Source: Providencia sneebia DSM 19967 (GTDB lineage: Bacteria > Pseudomonadota > Gammaproteobacteria > Enterobacterales > Enterobacteriaceae). From it: a stretch of 64,000 nucleotides of DNA. Position numbers and translations under genes: made by a program. This document shows, piece by piece, positions 61,166 to 64,000 of this stretch (its first letter is position 1; every line of letters starts with the position of its first letter). The stretch lies in NCBI RefSeq assembly GCF_000314895.2, contig NZ_CM001773.1, positions 3,128,935 to 3,192,934 on the forward strand, read 5' to 3'. Under the pieces are notes generated by a model that saw only the letters and a program-made list of their open reading frames with translations, did no database searches and was not told where the DNA came from.

Positions 61166-62050
61166 ATGCTTCAAGAAAGTGTTATCAGAGAAATTATTCT
61201 CTGGATAGAACAAAATTTAGAATCTCGCCTGTCTTTAGATACTGTTGCTGAAAAATCAGGATATACTAAATGGCATTTTCAGCGATTATTTAAAAACCAA
61301 ACTGGTCTCGCTTTAGGCTCCTATATTCGAGCAAGGCGTCTATCTTGTTCTGCTGTCGCGTTGCGATTTACCAATGATAGCATCATGGATATCTCTTTAC
61401 GCTATCGTTTTGATTCTCAACAAACTTTTTGCCGAGCCTTCAAAAAGCAATTTAATGCTACACCTTCTGAGTACAGAAAACGTACTGGTTGGAAAATTGA
61501 TGGCTTTTGCTTACCAATCCGTGAGAGTAAAGATTTAAGTGTTGATGTTAACTTAGTTAAACTTCCAGAAATCACACTATTAGGTAAACAGCATCGTTAT
61601 ACTAAAAATATCAACGAATGGAATTTTAAAACGGACAAGCTTCGTCGGTACTATTGGCAAAACTTTCTTGATGAAACTCAATATGTTTCCCAGAATCTGT
61701 ATGCAATTCATGGTATGGATTCCAATGATGCACAAGAAGGTCAATTTTTCTATACTACCGGACTTGATGAAAATGAAGTTGATATTTCTTTAGCAACACC
61801 AAAACGGATGATAATACCTGCGGGAGATTATTTAGAAATAAAATTCCATATTGATGTTCAGGAAATTGATTATAATGACATCATCTATACTGCATATGGA
61901 AAAGCATTAGCTGGTATGGATATAGCGCGTGGTGATGGACATGATATTGAAAAATATATTTTACAATCCAAGCCTAATTATGATGACTTTATTACAAATC
62001 CCGATAAATATATTAAAGAATTAAATTACTATATTCCGGTTATTATCTGA
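61166..62050 (+). CDS. rob: Rob-like AraC/XylS-family regulator
   Basis: 294 residues, E. coli Rob 289. An N-terminal AraC DNA-binding domain (residues 1-110: KSGYTKWHFQRLFKNQTG, YIRARRLSCSAVALRFT, YRFDSQQTFCRAFKKQF) is followed by a GyrI/SOUL-like ligand domain with FFYTTGLDE and IPAGDYLEIKF. Rob/MarA/SoxS-type proteins induce efflux and stress genes by binding marboxes. The symbol is by similarity; it could be a paralogue of rob. Confidence 0.82.
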   Translation: MLQESVIREIILWIEQNLESRLSLDTVAEKSGYTKWHFQRLFKNQTGLALGSYIRARRLSCSAVALRFTNDSIMDISLRYRFDSQQTFCRAFKKQFNATPSEYRKRTGWKIDGFCLPIRESKDLSVDVNLVKLPEITLLGKQHRYTKNINEWNFKTDKLRRYYWQNFLDETQYVSQNLYAIHGMDSNDAQEGQFFYTTGLDENEVDISLATPKRMIIPAGDYLEIKFHIDVQEIDYNDIIYTAYGKALAGMDIARGDGHDIEKYILQSKPNYDDFITNPDKYIKELNYYIPVII

Positions 62051-62060
62051 TCATCAGAGT

Positions 62061-62098
62061 ATTGTTAGCACCCAATGTTAATATTGGGTGCTAACAAT
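62061..62098. terminator. Bidirectional terminator, 16-base perfect stem
   Basis: attgttagcacccaat (62061-62076) and its exact complement (62083-62098), loop gttaat, between the convergent rob-like and ccmH genes. Confidence 0.9.
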
Positions 62099-62102
62099 AC
62101 AT

Positions 62103-63176
62103 TTATGGCTTTTTAGTTCCAACTTTCTTTTCATGTATTTTCATTGATGCGCGCTCTATTCCCATACCTATCATGTTTCGTCTTAGATCATTTTCAGGCA
62201 GTAACTTTAATATCTTATCCCATATAGAAATAGCCTCAGCATAACGCTCTTGTTCAAAATCATTAACCGCCAAAGTATTAAGAACCTCTATATTAGTAGG
62301 ATTTTCTTTGGCTAATTGACTCAGAATTTCCTCTCCCAAGCGGTTATCTTCTGGGTCAGAAGAACGTGTCAATATTTCGGCATATCCCAATGCAATATTA
62401 GTATTATTTGGTTTTAGCCGATAAGCTTTTGCATAGGCATCCTTTACCATGGTTGCATTATTAAGCACAATCCCTATACGAGCTAACATTCCCCATGCGT
62501 CAGCATTTTGAGGATCTTCTTGTAAGCGCGTTCGTAAGCCTAAAGCCAATTGTTCCATTTCTTCATGGGTTAAAGGAACTTCACTCGGATCTAATGCTCT
62601 TTCAAGTAAGGCTGCTGAATGTTGATAAGCAAGCTTCCATTCACCCACTTTATGATAGCTTCCTACATGATAATAAGTAACCGCTGCTATAATGAGAGCA
62701 ACAATTATTCCAGGCAAAAAGATCCACCCACTTGAATGAGAAGTTATCAATTCTCTTGATACATCAAGTGGAGCCTGTGATTGAGGTTTAAGATGAATAC
62801 GTTTTTTTGAACGAGCAAAAATAACCCAACCACCAATGATTATTGCAACCAACGGTACAGCCCATAACAAAACAGTTAATGGTGTTAGTGGTGGGTTATA
62901 AGTGACAAAGTAACCATATCTTGCCACCATATAATCAATAATTTCATCTCGACTTTTGCCCTCTTTCATCAACTCATATACTTTTTGGCGCAAATCCAGT
63001 GCAATCATTGAGTTTGAATCAGCAATACTGTTATTTTGGCATTTAGGGCAGCGTAACTGTTCCGTTAAATGACGAAACTGTTGTTCTTGTTGTTCATCAT
63101 CAAATGTAAAAACATCCGTTGCTGCAAAAGCCATGCTGCTTAGGACAATTATTATTAAGCCAATAATATATTTCAT
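62103..63176 (-). CDS. ccmH: Cytochrome c maturation protein CcmH (CcmH-CcmI fusion)
   Basis: 357 residues as in E. coli (350). Signal peptide (IVLSSMAFA), then the CcmH thiol motif LRCPKCQN, a first membrane helix (LTVLLWAVPLVAIIIGGWVIFA), a second near 150 and a TPR-rich periplasmic CcmI part. It works in apocytochrome c reduction and delivery to the heme lyase. Its ATG overlaps the ccmG stop (ATGA). Last gene of the ccm operon here. Confidence 0.95.
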   Translation of the reverse strand: MKYIIGLIIIVLSSMAFAATDVFTFDDEQQEQQFRHLTEQLRCPKCQNNSIADSNSMIALDLRQKVYELMKEGKSRDEIIDYMVARYGYFVTYNPPLTPLTVLLWAVPLVAIIIGGWVIFARSKKRIHLKPQSQAPLDVSRELITSHSSGWIFLPGIIVALIIAAVTYYHVGSYHKVGEWKLAYQHSAALLERALDPSEVPLTHEEMEQLALGLRTRLQEDPQNADAWGMLARIGIVLNNATMVKDAYAKAYRLKPNNTNIALGYAEILTRSSDPEDNRLGEEILSQLAKENPTNIEVLNTLAVNDFEQERYAEAISIWDKILKLLPENDLRRNMIGMGIERASMKIHEKKVGTKKP

Positions 63177-63730
63177 TGATTGGCTTCCTTACTATAGTGT
63201 TCCCATATGGGTTTGAGCTCTTTACTCCACACTCGCTCGTCCAGCGCCCCGACATAACGGTGACGAATAATACCTTTACCATCAATAAGGAAAGTTTCTG
63301 GCGCGCCGTAAACGCCAAGATCTAATCCCAACATGCCTTGCCCATCAAAAAGACTGAGCGCATAAGGATTACCAAGCTCTTGCAACCAAGTTACTGCTTT
63401 TTGACGATTATCTTTATAGTTTAAACCAACAACACGAATGCCTTGTGAAGCCAGTTCGTTAAGGTACTGATGTTCAGCCCGACAGGTCGGGCACCATGTA
63501 GCCCATACATTCAATAAAATAGGCTGACCTTGGTTTAAACTATCAGCAGCATAATATTCGCCCTTCTTTTCCAGAGATTCTAAACGAAAAATAGGAACCT
63601 CTTTACCAATTAAAGCTGACTCCAAAGCACGAGGATTATCACCGTCCACATTGCGTACAAGTTGCCATAATAGTGCGGCAACAATAATCACAAAAATAAT
63701 TAGTGGGATCAAAAAGACTTTGCGGCTCAT
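63173..63730 (-). CDS. ccmG: Thiol:disulfide interchange protein CcmG (DsbE)
   Basis: 185 residues from ATG 63730, preceded by AGGAGG. One N-terminal membrane anchor (VFLIPLIIFVIIVAALLW), then a thioredoxin fold with the active site WATWCPTCRAEH and the cis-Pro region YGAPETFLID. Membrane-bound reductant of apocytochrome c or CcmH. ATGA overlaps with both neighbours. Confidence 0.95.
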   Translation of the reverse strand: MSRKVFLIPLIIFVIIVAALLWQLVRNVDGDNPRALESALIGKEVPIFRLESLEKKGEYYAADSLNQGQPILLNVWATWCPTCRAEHQYLNELASQGIRVVGLNYKDNRQKAVTWLQELGNPYALSLFDGQGMLGLDLGVYGAPETFLIDGKGIIRHRYVGALDERVWSKELKPIWEHYSKEANQ

Positions 63731-64000
63731 GCAACCTCCTGTTTTGCTGTACGACGGCGATAGCGAGGATCGAAAAGACAGCATAATGCCCCGATAGACA
63801 TGAGGATGCCACCAGACCAAATCCAGCGTACAAAAGGTTTATAATAAAGGCGCATTGCCCAAGTATCTTTTCCTAATTCTTCCCCCAAAGCTGCATATAA
63901 ATCGCGGGTAAAACCACCATCAATAGCAGCTTCCGTCATTACAGCTCTGCTTGTGGTATAAAAGCGTTTTTCAGGTTGTAAGTGAGTAATTAGCTTACCA
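63727..64000 (-). CDS. ccmF: CcmF heme lyase subunit, C-terminal part
   Basis: Only the last ~90 codons are in the window; the gene continues past the right edge. The end matches E. coli CcmF: MTEAAIDGGFTRDLYAALGE, then LYYKPFVRWIWSGG and the last membrane segment LMSIGALCCLFDPRYRRR. Its TGA overlaps the ccmG start. Confidence 0.93.
   Translation of the reverse strand, partial: GKLITHLQPEKRFYTTSRAVMTEAAIDGGFTRDLYAALGEELGKDTWAMRLYYKPFVRWIWSGGILMSIGALCCLFDPRYRRRTAKQEVA

Overview
The window looks like chromosome from a low-GC enterobacterium of the Morganellaceae, most likely Providencia. The core genes (mutH, speA/speB, metK, sprT, hcp/hcr, clcA, glgC/glgP, ccmFGH) resemble Escherichia coli proteins closely but are AT-richer and sit in a different order. 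The genus is an inference from gene content and codon use; no rRNA or tRNA gene is visible.

Left end (1-6 kb): a dispersed intergenic repeat, then a cluster of DnaA-box-like 9-mers upstream of mutH. After these come an aldo/keto reductase, an alpha/beta hydrolase and a divergent LysR-MFS pair.

Centre-left (6.1-25.3 kb): a siderophore island, all on the minus strand. In transcription order it has a TonB-dependent receptor, a heterocyclization NRPS with a truncated adenylation domain (NRPS1), an A-PCP NRPS (NRPS2), a type II thioesterase, two half-size ABC exporters, an MFS exporter and a group II PLP decarboxylase. Then follow a frame-broken aromatic-acid-type MFS transporter, isochorismate synthase (entC), isochorismatase (entB domain only), DHB dehydrogenase (entA) and a phosphopantetheinyl transferase (entD-like). 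The layout (DHB genes + Cy domain + amine-forming decarboxylase + paired exporters + receptor) recalls acinetobactin-type catechol-azoline-amine siderophores. The assembly line is damaged or incomplete, however. The aryl carrier domain of EntB survives only as an untranslated relic carrying two nonsense codons, a Ser-to-Ala change at the phosphopantetheine site and a frameshift. No DHB-AMP ligase (entE) is present, the first A domain stops after its A2 region, and one MFS gene is split at an A8 tract. Production of free 2,3-dihydroxybenzoate appears intact.

Centre (26-43 kb): budC-like acetoin reductase, speA and speB (putrescine from arginine), metK with MetJ-box-like sites, a ChiA-type chitinase, a small ArsR/YedE/YeeE sulfur-transport operon and sprT. 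A short MgtE-type magnesium transporter lies behind an M-box riboswitch. hcp-hcr (NO/hydroxylamine stress) carries NsrR- and FNR-like sites, and clcA follows.

Right (43-64 kb): a second iron locus (Fur-box-like site, TonB receptor, exported Fes-type esterase), tehB, a secreted Ntn hydrolase of the choloylglycine hydrolase family, yceI plus cytochrome b561, a GST, an orphan mdcG, a FUSC membrane protein, an AT-rich gene desert holding one XRE regulator, a reduced glycogen operon (glgC-glgP only), a Rob-like AraC regulator, and ccmH, ccmG and the end of ccmF running off the right edge.
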